Assembly: GCF_005843985.1 (NCBI RefSeq)
Contig: NZ_CP040463.1
Location: 1,042,001-1,106,000, forward strand
DNA: 64,000 nucleotides
From: Caminibacter mediatlanticus TB-2
GTDB taxonomy: Bacteria > Campylobacterota > Campylobacteria > Campylobacterales > Nautiliaceae
Reading direction: 5' to 3'
Numbering within the stretch: the first letter of the stretch is position 1; each line of letters opens with the position of its first letter. This document shows, piece after piece, positions 15,737 to 25,402 of this stretch. Both the position numbers and the translations under genes were made by a program. Under the pieces are notes generated by a model. It worked only from the letters and a program-made list of their open reading frames with translations. It was not told the origin of the DNA and did no database searches.

Positions 15737-17344
15737 ATGAGAAAAATATTCTTTATTTTACTTAGTGTTATTTATATTTTAGCAGTAGATATAACCATAA
15801 CTCAAACACCCAATAGCGAACAAAATTCATCTCTGCTAAAATTAACTGAAAAACCTTTTGGTTATAATTTATTTTTAGGAAAATTTTCTAAAATAAAACA
15901 ATTTATTTATAATCCTCATTATAGAATAAATATTGGAGATGAAATTGTTGTAATGTTTTGGGGAGCATTCGATGCAGAATATAAATTAAAAGTAGATAAT
16001 CAAGGAAATATTTTTATTCCAAAAGTAGGTGTTATTCATGTAATGGGCTTAGAAGCTGGAAAATTAAATATTGTAATTAAAAATGCAGTAAGAAAAGTTT
16101 TTAAAAATAATGTATTTGTTTATGCAAATGTATTAAATTATCAGCCAATTAATGTTTTTGTTACTGGAGCAGTTAATTCGCCAGGGCTTTATCAAGGATT
16201 AAGTACTGATAGTATTATCCAATTTATTGATAAAGCAAAAGGTATAAATTTAAATGATGGTAGTTTTAGAAAAATATATGTAAAAAGAAACAATAAAATT
16301 GTTGCAAAATATGATTTATATGATTTTTTAACAGGAGGAAATTTAAAACTATTTCAATTTAAAAACGGAGATATAATATTTGTTGACAATTTATCTTATT
16401 TTGTAAATGTCACTGGAGATGTAAAAAGACCTTATAGATTTGAATTATTAACTCCTACAATTACCTTGAATTTATTAAAAGTATATGCTCTACCTAAAAA
16501 AAGTGTAAGTCTTGTTATAGTAAATAGATTCAGTAAAGGAAAATTAATTACTAAAAGATTTTCAATAAATGATAATCCTATAATTTATAGTGGTGATAAT
16601 GTTGAGTTTATCTCAGACTTTAATACAAAAGAAATTAAAATATATATAGATGGTGAAATTAATGGTAAACATACTTTAATTGTAAGAAAAGGTACATCAT
16701 TAAAAGATGTATTAAATACTATTCATTATACTAAGGAAGCAAATATTCAAGCTATTCAATTATATAGAAAGAGTATTGCTAAGTTACAAAAACAATTAAT
16801 TGATGCAGAACTAAAAGATTTAGAAGCAAAAGTTTTAACAACAAGTTCTGTTACTACTGCAGGTGCAACAATCAAAAAAGAAGAAGCACAATTAATTCTT
16901 GATTTTATAAAAAGAGCAAAAAAAATACAACCAAAAGGAAAAGTTATTCTAAATAAAGAAACAAATTTATCTTCAATAATATTAGAAGATGGTGATACTA
17001 TATTTATTCCTAAAAAATCTTCAGTTGTTACAATTCAGGGAGAAGTTAAAATACCAGGTGCTCAAACATATGTAAAAAATTACAATATAGAAGATTACAT
17101 TAAATCAGTTGGAGGATTTACTAATAGAGCTGATAAATCTCACATATTAATAGTGAGACAAAGTGGAAAAGTTATTACATATAATTCAAATGTATTTTTC
17201 AAAAAAAATATTAAAATAAAACCAGGAGATTCTATTTTAGTACTTAGTAAACCTTCAAGTGAAAATTTACAAATTACAAAAGATATTACTCAAATCTTAT
17301 ATCAAATTGCAGTTAGTGCTGGTATAGTTTTAAGATTATTTTAA
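15737..17344 (+). CDS. kpsD: Capsule export outer-membrane protein KpsD
   Basis: KpsD belongs to the outer-membrane polysaccharide export family and forms the periplasmic/outer-membrane conduit for capsule. From the ATG at 15737 (AAAGG at 15726-15730) the protein has a signal peptide (MRKIFFILLSVIYILAV), a Poly_export region (YRINIGDEIVVMFWGAFDAEY, VDNQGNIFIPKVGVIHVMGL) and later SLBB-type repeats (FVTGAVNSPGLYQGLS, VNVTGDVKRPYRFELL, VTIQGEVKIPGAQTYV). A longer frame from TTG 15716 is open, but the signal peptide and ribosome-binding site favour the ATG. The C-terminus ends in a hydrophobic stretch. Confidence 0.9.
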   Translation: MRKIFFILLSVIYILAVDITITQTPNSEQNSSLLKLTEKPFGYNLFLGKFSKIKQFIYNPHYRINIGDEIVVMFWGAFDAEYKLKVDNQGNIFIPKVGVIHVMGLEAGKLNIVIKNAVRKVFKNNVFVYANVLNYQPINVFVTGAVNSPGLYQGLSTDSIIQFIDKAKGINLNDGSFRKIYVKRNNKIVAKYDLYDFLTGGNLKLFQFKNGDIIFVDNLSYFVNVTGDVKRPYRFELLTPTITLNLLKVYALPKKSVSLVIVNRFSKGKLITKRFSINDNPIIYSGDNVEFISDFNTKEIKIYIDGEINGKHTLIVRKGTSLKDVLNTIHYTKEANIQAIQLYRKSIAKLQKQLIDAELKDLEAKVLTTSSVTTAGATIKKEEAQLILDFIKRAKKIQPKGKVILNKETNLSSIILEDGDTIFIPKKSSVVTIQGEVKIPGAQTYVKNYNIEDYIKSVGGFTNRADKSHILIVRQSGKVITYNSNVFFKKNIKIKPGDSILVLSKPSSENLQITKDITQILYQIAVSAGIVLRLF

Positions 17345-17352
17345 AAGTTTGC

Positions 17353-19188
17353 ATGGAAAGAATAAATATTTTAAAGAAATTTTTTACTATTATTCAATAT
17401 GATTATCAAAATAACACAGATCCATTAAGAATTATTAAAAAATCATATGCAAGATTTAAAAGATTTGGATTAAAAGGTATGATAGAAAGATTAAATAAAG
17501 AATATAATATTATTGTAAAAACTAATATTTTTTATAAATATAACATACCCCACCAAACAGATAAAGAGAGAGAAGAGATAGAGAGGTTTGAGAAGAAGCC
17601 ATTAATATCAATAATAATGCCAGTATATAATGTAGAAGAAAGGTGGCTAAAATTAGCCATAGAATCAGTAGAGAGACAATGGTATAAGAACTGGGAGTTG
17701 TGTATCGTAGATGATGCATCAACAAGAGAAGAAACAAAGAAATATTTAAAAAGTTTAAATAATACAAAAATAAAAATAAAGTTTCTTGAAAAGAATCAAG
17801 GGATATCAGGGGCTTCTAATGAGGCATTAAAATTAGCAAAAGGGGAATATATAGCTTTGATGGATAATGATGATGAGTTAACTCCTGATGCATTATATGA
17901 AGTAGTAAAAGCAATAAATGAACAAGAAGCAGAGTTTATATATAGCGATGAAGATAAAATAGATATAAATGGAAATTATGTAGAACCACATTTTAAACCA
18001 GATTTTGCTCCAGATATGTTTTTATCACAAAACTATTTAAGTCATTTAGGTGTTATAAAAAAGGAATTAATAGATAGAGTAGGAGGATTTGAAAAAGGAT
18101 TAGAAGGTAGTCAAGATTATGATTTATATTTAAAAGTTTTAGAACATACTAATAAGATTTATCATATTCCAAAAGTATTATATCATTGGAGAAAAATTCC
18201 AGGTTCAACAGCAGAAGGTTTTAGTAATAAAGATTATGCGCAAGAGGCAGGTAGAAAAGCGCTTGAAAATGCAATGAAAAGAAGAAGTATTGAAGCTATT
18301 GTAAAAAATGGATTAAAAGCAGGAACTTATAAGATAGATTATAAAATAAAAGGGAATCCTTTAATAAGTATAATTATACCTTTTAAAGATAAACCTGAGT
18401 TATTAAGAACATGTGTAGAGTCTATATTAAATAAATCTACTTATAATAATTTTGAGATTATAGGAATAAGTAATAACTCAGAAGAAAAAGAAACTTTTGA
18501 TGAAATGAATAGACTTGAAAATCTTGATAGAAGAGTGAAATTTTATGAGTATAATATTCCTTTTAATTATTCGAAAATAAATAATTATGCCGTAAATAAT
18601 TATGCAAATGGTGAACATATTGTGTTAATGAATAATGATATAGAGATAATTACTCCAAATTGGATTGAAGAGATGTTAATGTTTTCACAAAGAGATGATG
18701 TAGGATGTGTTGGTGCTAAGCTGTATTATCCTGATAATACTATTCAACATGCGGGAGTGATTTTAGGACTTGGAGGAGTAGCAGGGCATTCTCATAAATA
18801 TTATAAAAGAGAAGATTGTGGGTATTTTCATAGAGCATGTATAGTACAAAATTTATCAGCGGTAACAGCTGCATTAATGATGGTTAAAAAAAGAATCTAT
18901 GAAGAGGTAAGAGGTTTAGATGAAGAGAATTTAAAAGTAGCATTTAATGATGTAGATTTTTGTTTAAGAGTCAGAGAAAAAGGATATTTAAATGTATTTA
19001 ATCCTTGGGTTGAAGCATATCATTATGAATCTAAAAGTAGAGGATTAGAAGATACTCCTGAAAAAATAGAAAGATTTCAAAAAGAAATAAATTATATGAA
19101 ACAAAAATATGGTAAAATTCTTCTTAAAGACCCTTATTATAATCCAAATCTAACTTTAGATAAAGAAGATTTTAGTTTAAATTTATAA
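17353..19188 (+). CDS. Two-domain family 2 glycosyltransferase (rhamnosyltransferase-like), copy 1
   Basis: This enzyme should add sugars to the growing capsule repeat on the cytoplasmic side. Of 611 residues, the first 65 are a short unique lead. Then come two GT-A domains: PLISIIMPVYNVEERWLKLA with MDNDDELTP (metal-binding DxD-like) and PLISIIIPFKDKPELLRTC with MNNDIEIITPNWIEEML. The second domain, with GCVGAKLYYPD, IQHAGVILGLGG and FNDVDFCLRV, resembles GT2 rhamnosyltransferases, which fits the rfbACDB genes downstream. From residue 66 onward the DNA is almost identical to the next gene. Confidence 0.9.
   Translation: MERINILKKFFTIIQYDYQNNTDPLRIIKKSYARFKRFGLKGMIERLNKEYNIIVKTNIFYKYNIPHQTDKEREEIERFEKKPLISIIMPVYNVEERWLKLAIESVERQWYKNWELCIVDDASTREETKKYLKSLNNTKIKIKFLEKNQGISGASNEALKLAKGEYIALMDNDDELTPDALYEVVKAINEQEAEFIYSDEDKIDINGNYVEPHFKPDFAPDMFLSQNYLSHLGVIKKELIDRVGGFEKGLEGSQDYDLYLKVLEHTNKIYHIPKVLYHWRKIPGSTAEGFSNKDYAQEAGRKALENAMKRRSIEAIVKNGLKAGTYKIDYKIKGNPLISIIIPFKDKPELLRTCVESILNKSTYNNFEIIGISNNSEEKETFDEMNRLENLDRRVKFYEYNIPFNYSKINNYAVNNYANGEHIVLMNNDIEIITPNWIEEMLMFSQRDDVGCVGAKLYYPDNTIQHAGVILGLGGVAGHSHKYYKREDCGYFHRACIVQNLSAVTAALMMVKKRIYEEVRGLDEENLKVAFNDVDFCLRVREKGYLNVFNPWVEAYHYESKSRGLEDTPEKIERFQKEINYMKQKYGKILLKDPYYNPNLTLDKEDFSLNL
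17548..19183 (+). repeat. 1,636-bp direct repeat, copy 1 (glycosyltransferase module)
   Basis: This block matches 20007-21642 base for base at an offset of 2,459, apart from a handful of substitutions noticed on reading: F to C, R to K and G to S changes plus at least one silent change near the end. It starts at CCCCACCAAACAG and ends within the last codons of the gene. Flanking DNA on both sides is unrelated, so the event was a recent duplication or gene conversion confined to the catalytic part. Confidence 0.97.
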
Positions 19189-19205
19189 TATTACAAGGAA
19201 AAAGG

Positions 19206-21665
19206 ATGAAAAAGGAATTTTATTACGAAAATTTCGTAAAAATAAATGAATTAAAAAACAAATATAAGCAAGGCATAAAAAATAAATTTTTCAAAAAAAA
19301 ATATAAAAATTTTATTAAAAAATTAAATAATATTCCAGAAAACTTTTGGATTTTTTTTAATGAAAAAGAGTACATTAAAGCTAACAAAGACATTTTAGAA
19401 GATATAAAAAAAGGAAGTTTGTTAAATGGAATAGAACATTTCATATGGTTTGGATATGATGAAATAAAAAAAGGTAAAAGAAGAATAGGTAGTATTTTTC
19501 CTTTTTACAATGAAGAAATTTATCTTAATTATAATAGTGATTTGAAAGAAGAAAAAAATAAAAATCCTAATTTTAATGCTTTTATTCACTTTTTAGAATA
19601 TGGCTACTTAGAATATTTAGAACAAAAAAGATTAGCTATAGGGTTTTTTCATTTTAATTGGGATGAATCAACTCAAAAAAAATTTAAAGAATTTTTTAAT
19701 GAAGAAGAATATATTAATGCTAATCCAGATATTAAAGAAGCAATTCAAAAAGGTTTATTAAAAAATGGATGGAGTCATTTTGTAGAGTTTGGAATATTTG
19801 AATTACAAAAAGGTGAAAGAAAATTAAATACTTTTTTACCATTATTTAATGAAATAGATTATTTTTTATGGTTTGAAGATGTAAGAAATGCTTTATTCAA
19901 TCAAACAATAAATTCTCCATATGAACATTTTTTATTTTTTGGATATAAAGAAATTTTAGATAAAAAAAGAACTATACCAGGTTTTTCTACTTATTATTAT
20001 TTCTGTCCCCACCAAACAGATAAAGAGAGAGAAGAGATAGAGAGGTTTGAGAAGAAGCCATTAATATCAATAATAATGCCAGTATATAATGTAGAAGAAA
20101 GGTGGCTAAAATTAGCCATAGAATCAGTAGAGAGACAATGGTATAAGAACTGGGAGTTGTGTATCGTAGATGATGCATCAACAAGAGAAGAAACAAAGAA
20201 ATATTTAAAAAGTTTAAATAATACAAAAATAAAAATAAAGTGTCTTGAAAAGAATCAAGGGATATCAGGGGCTTCTAATGAGGCATTAAAATTAGCAAAA
20301 GGGGAATATATAGCTTTGATGGATAATGATGATGAGTTAACTCCTGATGCATTATATGAAGTAGTAAAAGCAATAAATGAACAAGAAGCAGAGTTTATAT
20401 ATAGCGATGAAGATAAAATAGATATAAATGGAAATTATGTAGAACCACATTTTAAACCAGATTTTGCTCCAGATATGTTTTTATCACAAAACTATTTAAG
20501 TCATTTAGGTGTTATAAAAAAGGAATTAATAGATAAAGTAGGAGGATTTGAAAAAGGATTAGAAGGTAGTCAAGATTATGATTTATATTTAAAAGTTTTA
20601 GAACATACTAATAAGATTTATCATATTCCAAAAGTATTATATCATTGGAGAAAAATTCCAGGTTCAACAGCAGAAGGTTTTAGTAATAAAGATTATGCGC
20701 AAGAGGCAGGTAGAAAAGCGCTTGAAAATGCAATGAAAAGAAGAAGTATTGAAGCTATTGTAAAAAATGGATTAAAAGCAGGAACTTATAAGATAGATTA
20801 TAAAATAAAAGGGAATCCTTTAATAAGTATAATTATACCTTTTAAAGATAAACCTGAGTTATTAAGAACATGTGTAGAGTCTATATTAAATAAATCTACT
20901 TATAATAATTTTGAGATTATAGGAATAAGTAATAACTCAGAAGAAAAAGAAACTTTTGATGAAATGAATAGACTTGAAAATCTTGATAGAAGAGTGAAAT
21001 TTTATGAGTATAATATTCCTTTTAATTATTCGAAAATAAATAATTATGCCGTAAATAATTATGCAAATGGTGAACATATTGTGTTAATGAATAATGATAT
21101 AGAGATAATTACTCCAAATTGGATTGAAGAGATGTTAATGTTTTCACAAAGAGATGATGTAGGATGTGTTGGTGCTAAGCTGTATTATCCTGATAATACT
21201 ATTCAACATGCGGGAGTGATTTTAGGACTTGGAGGAGTAGCAGGGCATTCTCATAAATATTATAAAAGAGAAGATTGTGGGTATTTTCATAGAGCATGTA
21301 TAGTACAAAATTTATCAGCGGTAACAGCTGCATTAATGATGGTTAAAAAAAGAATCTATGAAGAGGTAAGAGGTTTAGATGAAGAGAATTTAAAAGTAGC
21401 ATTTAATGATGTAGATTTTTGTTTAAGAGTCAGAGAAAAAGGATATTTAAATGTATTTAATCCTTGGGTTGAAGCATATCATTATGAATCTAAAAGTAGA
21501 GGATTAGAAGATACTCCTGAAAAAATAGAAAGATTTCAAAAAGAAATAAATTATATGAAACAAAAATATAGTAAAATTCTGCTTAAAGACCCTTATTATA
21601 ATCCAAATCTAACTTTAGATAAAGAAGATTTTAGTTTAAATTCAGAATATAAAGGATTTTTATGA
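19206..21665 (+). CDS. Two-domain family 2 glycosyltransferase with N-terminal repeat region, copy 2
   Basis: This protein of 819 residues shares residues 268 onward with the preceding gene almost exactly (both GT-A domains, DNDDE and NNDIE motifs), so both probably use the same donor, likely dTDP-rhamnose. It differs in a unique N-terminal region of about 265 residues containing several degenerate repeats of 45-60 residues of the type FFNEEEYINANPDI, then GLLKNGWSHFVEFG, then a GER or GKR ending. This Y-x-x-x-N-x-D-I ... H-F-x-x-F-G module recurs in bacterial glycosyltransferases and may bind the acceptor or mediate assembly. The C-terminus differs from copy 1 (SEYKGFL). Confidence 0.9.
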   Translation: MKKEFYYENFVKINELKNKYKQGIKNKFFKKKYKNFIKKLNNIPENFWIFFNEKEYIKANKDILEDIKKGSLLNGIEHFIWFGYDEIKKGKRRIGSIFPFYNEEIYLNYNSDLKEEKNKNPNFNAFIHFLEYGYLEYLEQKRLAIGFFHFNWDESTQKKFKEFFNEEEYINANPDIKEAIQKGLLKNGWSHFVEFGIFELQKGERKLNTFLPLFNEIDYFLWFEDVRNALFNQTINSPYEHFLFFGYKEILDKKRTIPGFSTYYYFCPHQTDKEREEIERFEKKPLISIIMPVYNVEERWLKLAIESVERQWYKNWELCIVDDASTREETKKYLKSLNNTKIKIKCLEKNQGISGASNEALKLAKGEYIALMDNDDELTPDALYEVVKAINEQEAEFIYSDEDKIDINGNYVEPHFKPDFAPDMFLSQNYLSHLGVIKKELIDKVGGFEKGLEGSQDYDLYLKVLEHTNKIYHIPKVLYHWRKIPGSTAEGFSNKDYAQEAGRKALENAMKRRSIEAIVKNGLKAGTYKIDYKIKGNPLISIIIPFKDKPELLRTCVESILNKSTYNNFEIIGISNNSEEKETFDEMNRLENLDRRVKFYEYNIPFNYSKINNYAVNNYANGEHIVLMNNDIEIITPNWIEEMLMFSQRDDVGCVGAKLYYPDNTIQHAGVILGLGGVAGHSHKYYKREDCGYFHRACIVQNLSAVTAALMMVKKRIYEEVRGLDEENLKVAFNDVDFCLRVREKGYLNVFNPWVEAYHYESKSRGLEDTPEKIERFQKEINYMKQKYSKILLKDPYYNPNLTLDKEDFSLNSEYKGFL
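20007..21642 (+). repeat. 1,636-bp direct repeat, copy 2 (glycosyltransferase module)
   Basis: Second copy of the block at 17548-19183. The two copies lie head to tail in adjacent genes and are separated by 823 bases of unique DNA that encodes the end of copy 1 and the N-terminal repeat region of copy 2. Homologous recombination between them would delete that segment and fuse the two genes in frame. Confidence 0.97.
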
Positions 21666-23038
21666 AAAATGAAAAAATAACAGAAGGTCAGATAATTGGA
21701 ACTGCTACTATTATAAATAATTCAATAATTCAAGGATGGTTTTTTTCAAAAAAGGAAATTAATATACCTTTGAAATTAGAAATTTATATTAATAATAATA
21801 AAATTACTAATATTGTTGCTAATAAATTTAGACCAGATATTGTAGAAAAAAAAATTCATCCTACAGGTATGATAGGATTTAACTATAAATATAATATAAA
21901 TGAAAATGATGATATTTTTTTATATTTCCCAGAATATGATTACAAATTTTATTTACAAAAAAGAAAAAGTAATTCTTTTCAAAATATTAATATTAATAAA
22001 AACAAAAAAAAGTTATGTATTGTGCATATAGGGATGCATAAAACAGGGTCTTCTTCAATTCAATATAATTTAAATAAATATAAATTTAATAATTTTTCAT
22101 ATTTTAATTTAGGAGTAGATAATCATAGTATACCAATATTTAGTCTTTTCACTAAACATCCAGAAAAATATCATATACACTTGAGAGCAGGGAGGAATAA
22201 AAAAGAGATAGAAGAATATAATAATGAAATTAAAAAAATGTTTATTAATCATTTACAAAAAAATAAAGATAAAGAAGTCTTCATTATTTCGGGAGAAGAT
22301 ATTAGTGCATTAAATAATGAAGAAGTTACTGCTTTTAGAAACTTCTTATATAAATATTTTGAAAAAATTAAAATAATTGGGTATATTCGTTCTCCGCATA
22401 GTTTTATTTCTAGTAATTTTCAAGAAAGTGTAAAAGCAGGTTTATATAATTTTAATATTGATATTCATTATCCTCATTATAGGAATAGAATTGAGAAATT
22501 TGATATGATATTTGGAAGAGAAAATGTTGATTTAATATATTTTAATCAAAAAAATTTAAAAAACAAAGATGTTGTAATTGATTTTTTGTATAGACTACAA
22601 TTATATAATGATGATTATAAAAATATAAAATTTGAAAAAATTAATACTTCTCTTTCTTTAGAAACAACCTCAGTGCTTTACTTTTTTAATAAATTTTTAA
22701 AAAATAAAAATTTTACTATTGTAGAAAAAGAAAAAATTCGTATGAATTTACTTTCTAAAATAAAGAATTTAGGAAATAAAAAATTTCTATTAGATATGGA
22801 ACTAATAAAAAAAGTTATACAAAAATATAAGGATGATGTTGATTGGATTGAAAAAAGAATGAATGTTAATCTATCAAAACAAGAAAATTTAAATTATTCC
22901 ATAGGAATAAAAAGTGAAAATGATATGTTATTTATTGCTAAAAAAACTTTAGATATTTTAAATAAAATTGATTTTAATGATGCTAATTTATTTTCACAAT
23001 TTCAAAAATTTATTATAGATGAATATAAAAAATTATAA
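21662..23038 (+). CDS. PAPS-dependent carbohydrate sulfotransferase
   Basis: This likely transfers sulfate from PAPS to the capsule. Residues 122-132 (HIGMHKTGSSS) form the 5'-phosphosulfate-binding loop typical of sulfotransferases, and IGYIRSPHSFISSNFQE (about 239-255, with R243 and the following serines) matches the 3'-phosphate-binding site. An N-terminal region of about 100 residues with SIIQGWFF, NKFRPDI and GMIGF resembles the small accessory domain often attached to bacterial glycosyltransferases. The gene overlaps the upstream glycosyltransferase by 4 bases and is followed directly by PAPS-making genes, which strongly supports the role. The acceptor sugar and position are unknown. 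Confidence 0.82.
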   Translation: MKNEKITEGQIIGTATIINNSIIQGWFFSKKEINIPLKLEIYINNNKITNIVANKFRPDIVEKKIHPTGMIGFNYKYNINENDDIFLYFPEYDYKFYLQKRKSNSFQNININKNKKKLCIVHIGMHKTGSSSIQYNLNKYKFNNFSYFNLGVDNHSIPIFSLFTKHPEKYHIHLRAGRNKKEIEEYNNEIKKMFINHLQKNKDKEVFIISGEDISALNNEEVTAFRNFLYKYFEKIKIIGYIRSPHSFISSNFQESVKAGLYNFNIDIHYPHYRNRIEKFDMIFGRENVDLIYFNQKNLKNKDVVIDFLYRLQLYNDDYKNIKFEKINTSLSLETTSVLYFFNKFLKNKNFTIVEKEKIRMNLLSKIKNLGNKKFLLDMELIKKVIQKYKDDVDWIEKRMNVNLSKQENLNYSIGIKSENDMLFIAKKTLDILNKIDFNDANLFSQFQKFIIDEYKKL

Positions 23039-23047
23039 AGGTATCAA

Positions 23048-23947
23048 ATGAAATTAACTCATTTAAAACAGCTTGAAGCAGAATCAATATACATTTTAAG
23101 AGAAGTAGCCGCAAATTTTAAAAATCCAGTGATGATGTATTCTATCGGAAAAGATAGTAGTGTCATGTTACATTTAGCTATGAAAGCTTTTTATCCTGCT
23201 AAACCACCTTTTCCATTATTACATGTCGACACCTTATGGAAATTTAAAGAAATGATTGAATTTAGAGACAAGAGAGTAAAAGAACTTGGAGTAGAATTAA
23301 TTACATATACAAATCCTGATGGAATTGAAATGAATATAAATCCCTTTGTGCATGGTAGTAAAATTCATACGGATATAATGAAAACACAAGCTTTGAAAAA
23401 AGCATTAAATAAATATGGATTTGATGCAATAATTGGTGGTGCAAGACGAGATGAAGAAAAATCACGCGCAAAAGAAAGAATATTTAGTTTCAGAGATAAA
23501 AATCATAGATGGAATCCAAAAGCACAAAGACCAGAGCTTTGGAATTTATATAATACTCATATTAATAAGGGTGAAAGTGTTAGAGTTTTTCCTCTATCAA
23601 ACTGGACAGAACTTGATATTTGGCAATATATATATCTTGAAAAAATTCCTATAGTTCCTTTATATTTTGCAAAAGAAAGAGATGTAGTAGAATATGAAGG
23701 AGCAAAAATTATGGTTGATGATGATAGAATGCCAGTGGAATTAAGAAAAAAAGCAAAAAAAGAAATGGTAAGATTTAGAACCCTTGGATGTTATCCTCTA
23801 ACAGGAGCAATAAATTCTAATGCAGATACACTCGAAAAAATAATTGAAGAAATGTTATTATCAAAAAATAGTGAAAGACAAGGAAGATTAATTGATAAAG
23901 ATGAAGAAGGAAGTATGGAAAAGAAAAAAATAGAAGGGTATTTCTAA
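23048..23947 (+). CDS. cysD: Sulfate adenylyltransferase small subunit
   Basis: CysD forms adenosine 5'-phosphosulfate (APS) from ATP and sulfate, driven by the GTPase CysN. The 299 residues show the PP-loop [52 protein letters not shown] and LGCYPLTGA, all standard for CysD. Its neighbours are the sulfotransferase and cysN, and no cysH or cysIJ is nearby. The context therefore points to PAPS supply for capsule sulfation rather than sulfur assimilation. Confidence 0.97.
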   Translation: MKLTHLKQLEAESIYILREVAANFKNPVMMYSIGKDSSVMLHLAMKAFYPAKPPFPLLHVDTLWKFKEMIEFRDKRVKELGVELITYTNPDGIEMNINPFVHGSKIHTDIMKTQALKKALNKYGFDAIIGGARRDEEKSRAKERIFSFRDKNHRWNPKAQRPELWNLYNTHINKGESVRVFPLSNWTELDIWQYIYLEKIPIVPLYFAKERDVVEYEGAKIMVDDDRMPVELRKKAKKEMVRFRTLGCYPLTGAINSNADTLEKIIEEMLLSKNSERQGRLIDKDEEGSMEKKKIEGYF

Positions 23948-23959
23948 AAAAGGAGAATA

Positions 23960-25402
23960 ATGAAATCAATCATAAATTATTTAAAAGAGCATGAAAATAA
24001 AGAGATGTTAAGATTTATAACATGTGGAAGTGTAGATGATGGTAAATCAACACTTATAGGAAGGCTTTTATATGATAGTAAAAAGATTTACGAAGATCAA
24101 TTAGCGCAAGTTAAAAATGAAACAAAAAAATATGGAACTACAAATGAAGAAATTGATTTTGCATTATTAGTAGATGGTTTACAAAGTGAAAGAGAACAGG
24201 GGATTACAATTGATGTTGCATATAGATTTTTTAGTACAGACAAAAGAAAATATATAATTGCTGATACTCCTGGACACGAACAATATACAAGGAATATGGC
24301 AACTGGAGCAAGTACAGCTGATTTAGCTGTAATATTAATTGATGCAAGAAAAGGAGTATTAACTCAAACTATAAGACATACTTTTATAGTAACATTAATG
24401 GGAATTCAAAATATTCTTATAGCGATAAATAAAATGGATTTAGTAAACTATGATGAAGCTATTTTTAATAAAATAATAAATGAATATAATAACATGTTTG
24501 AAAAACTTAGATTATCTTTACCGTATAAAAACATTGATTTTAATATAGATTTTATACCTATTAGTGCTTTAAAAGGTGATAATGTAACTAATCATTCTCA
24601 AAACATGAGGTGGTATAAAGGTAAAAGTTTATTAAGCTATCTTGATACAATAAATATACTTAATAATAATAATTTTAACGCATTTAGATATCCAGTCCAA
24701 TATGTTAATAGACCTAATTTAGATTTTAGAGGATATTGTGGTACTATTACTAATGGAAAAATACAAGTAGGTGATGAAATAAAAATATACCCTTCACATA
24801 AAACTGCTACTATTAAAGAAATTATTTTACCCGTTAATAATATAGATAATAAAAAAGAAAATCCATATATTAAAAAAGCAGAAAAAAATATGGCAGTTAC
24901 TTTAACTTTAAATAATGAGCTTGATATAAGTAGAGGTGATTTAATAATAAAAAAAGATGAAATAGAACCAAAGTTTAATGATTCTTTTGAAGCAATGCTA
25001 ATTTGGTTTGATGATCAATCAATGCAAAAAAACAGAGAATATATTTTAAAAATATATTCTAAAGAAACGACAGCAAGAGTAGATAAAATTTTGTATAAAA
25101 AAAATATAAATACATTAGAAAAACAAGAAGCAGATACATTAAATTTAAATGATATTGCAAGAGTAAAAATTGATTTGAGTGAAAAAATTGCTTTTGATTT
25201 CTATGAAGAAAATAAAGAAACAGGTGCTTTTATATTAATAGATAAACTTACTAATAATACGGTAGCTGCTGGAATGATAGTAGGAGATGCTACAAAATCC
25301 CAAATCAAAAAAACATATACTGATTCTGAAATTGCATTAAATGAATATATAAGAAAGTTTTATCCAGAATGGGGATGTAAACCAATCGAGGATATAAAGT
25401 AA
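23960..25402 (+). CDS. cysN: Sulfate adenylyltransferase large subunit (GTPase)
   Basis: CysN is the GTPase partner of CysD. The 480 residues carry GSVDDGKSTLIGRLLYDSK (G1), QGITIDVAYRFF (G2), DTPGHEQYTRNMATGAS (G3) and NKMD (G4), followed by EF-Tu-like beta-barrel domains. There is no C-terminal APS kinase domain (as in NodQ/CysNC); the kinase is supplied by two separate genes downstream. The stop overlaps the next start by one base. AAGGAG precedes the ATG. Confidence 0.97.
   Translation: MKSIINYLKEHENKEMLRFITCGSVDDGKSTLIGRLLYDSKKIYEDQLAQVKNETKKYGTTNEEIDFALLVDGLQSEREQGITIDVAYRFFSTDKRKYIIADTPGHEQYTRNMATGASTADLAVILIDARKGVLTQTIRHTFIVTLMGIQNILIAINKMDLVNYDEAIFNKIINEYNNMFEKLRLSLPYKNIDFNIDFIPISALKGDNVTNHSQNMRWYKGKSLLSYLDTINILNNNNFNAFRYPVQYVNRPNLDFRGYCGTITNGKIQVGDEIKIYPSHKTATIKEIILPVNNIDNKKENPYIKKAEKNMAVTLTLNNELDISRGDLIIKKDEIEPKFNDSFEAMLIWFDDQSMQKNREYILKIYSKETTARVDKILYKKNINTLEKQEADTLNLNDIARVKIDLSEKIAFDFYEENKETGAFILIDKLTNNTVAAGMIVGDATKSQIKKTYTDSEIALNEYIRKFYPEWGCKPIEDIK

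Noticed and set aside
17522-20226. Antisense open frames of about 80 residues opposite both glycosyltransferases
   Set aside because: They are identical only because the sense repeat is identical, are hydrophobic shadows of the coding strand and have no ribosome-binding sites.
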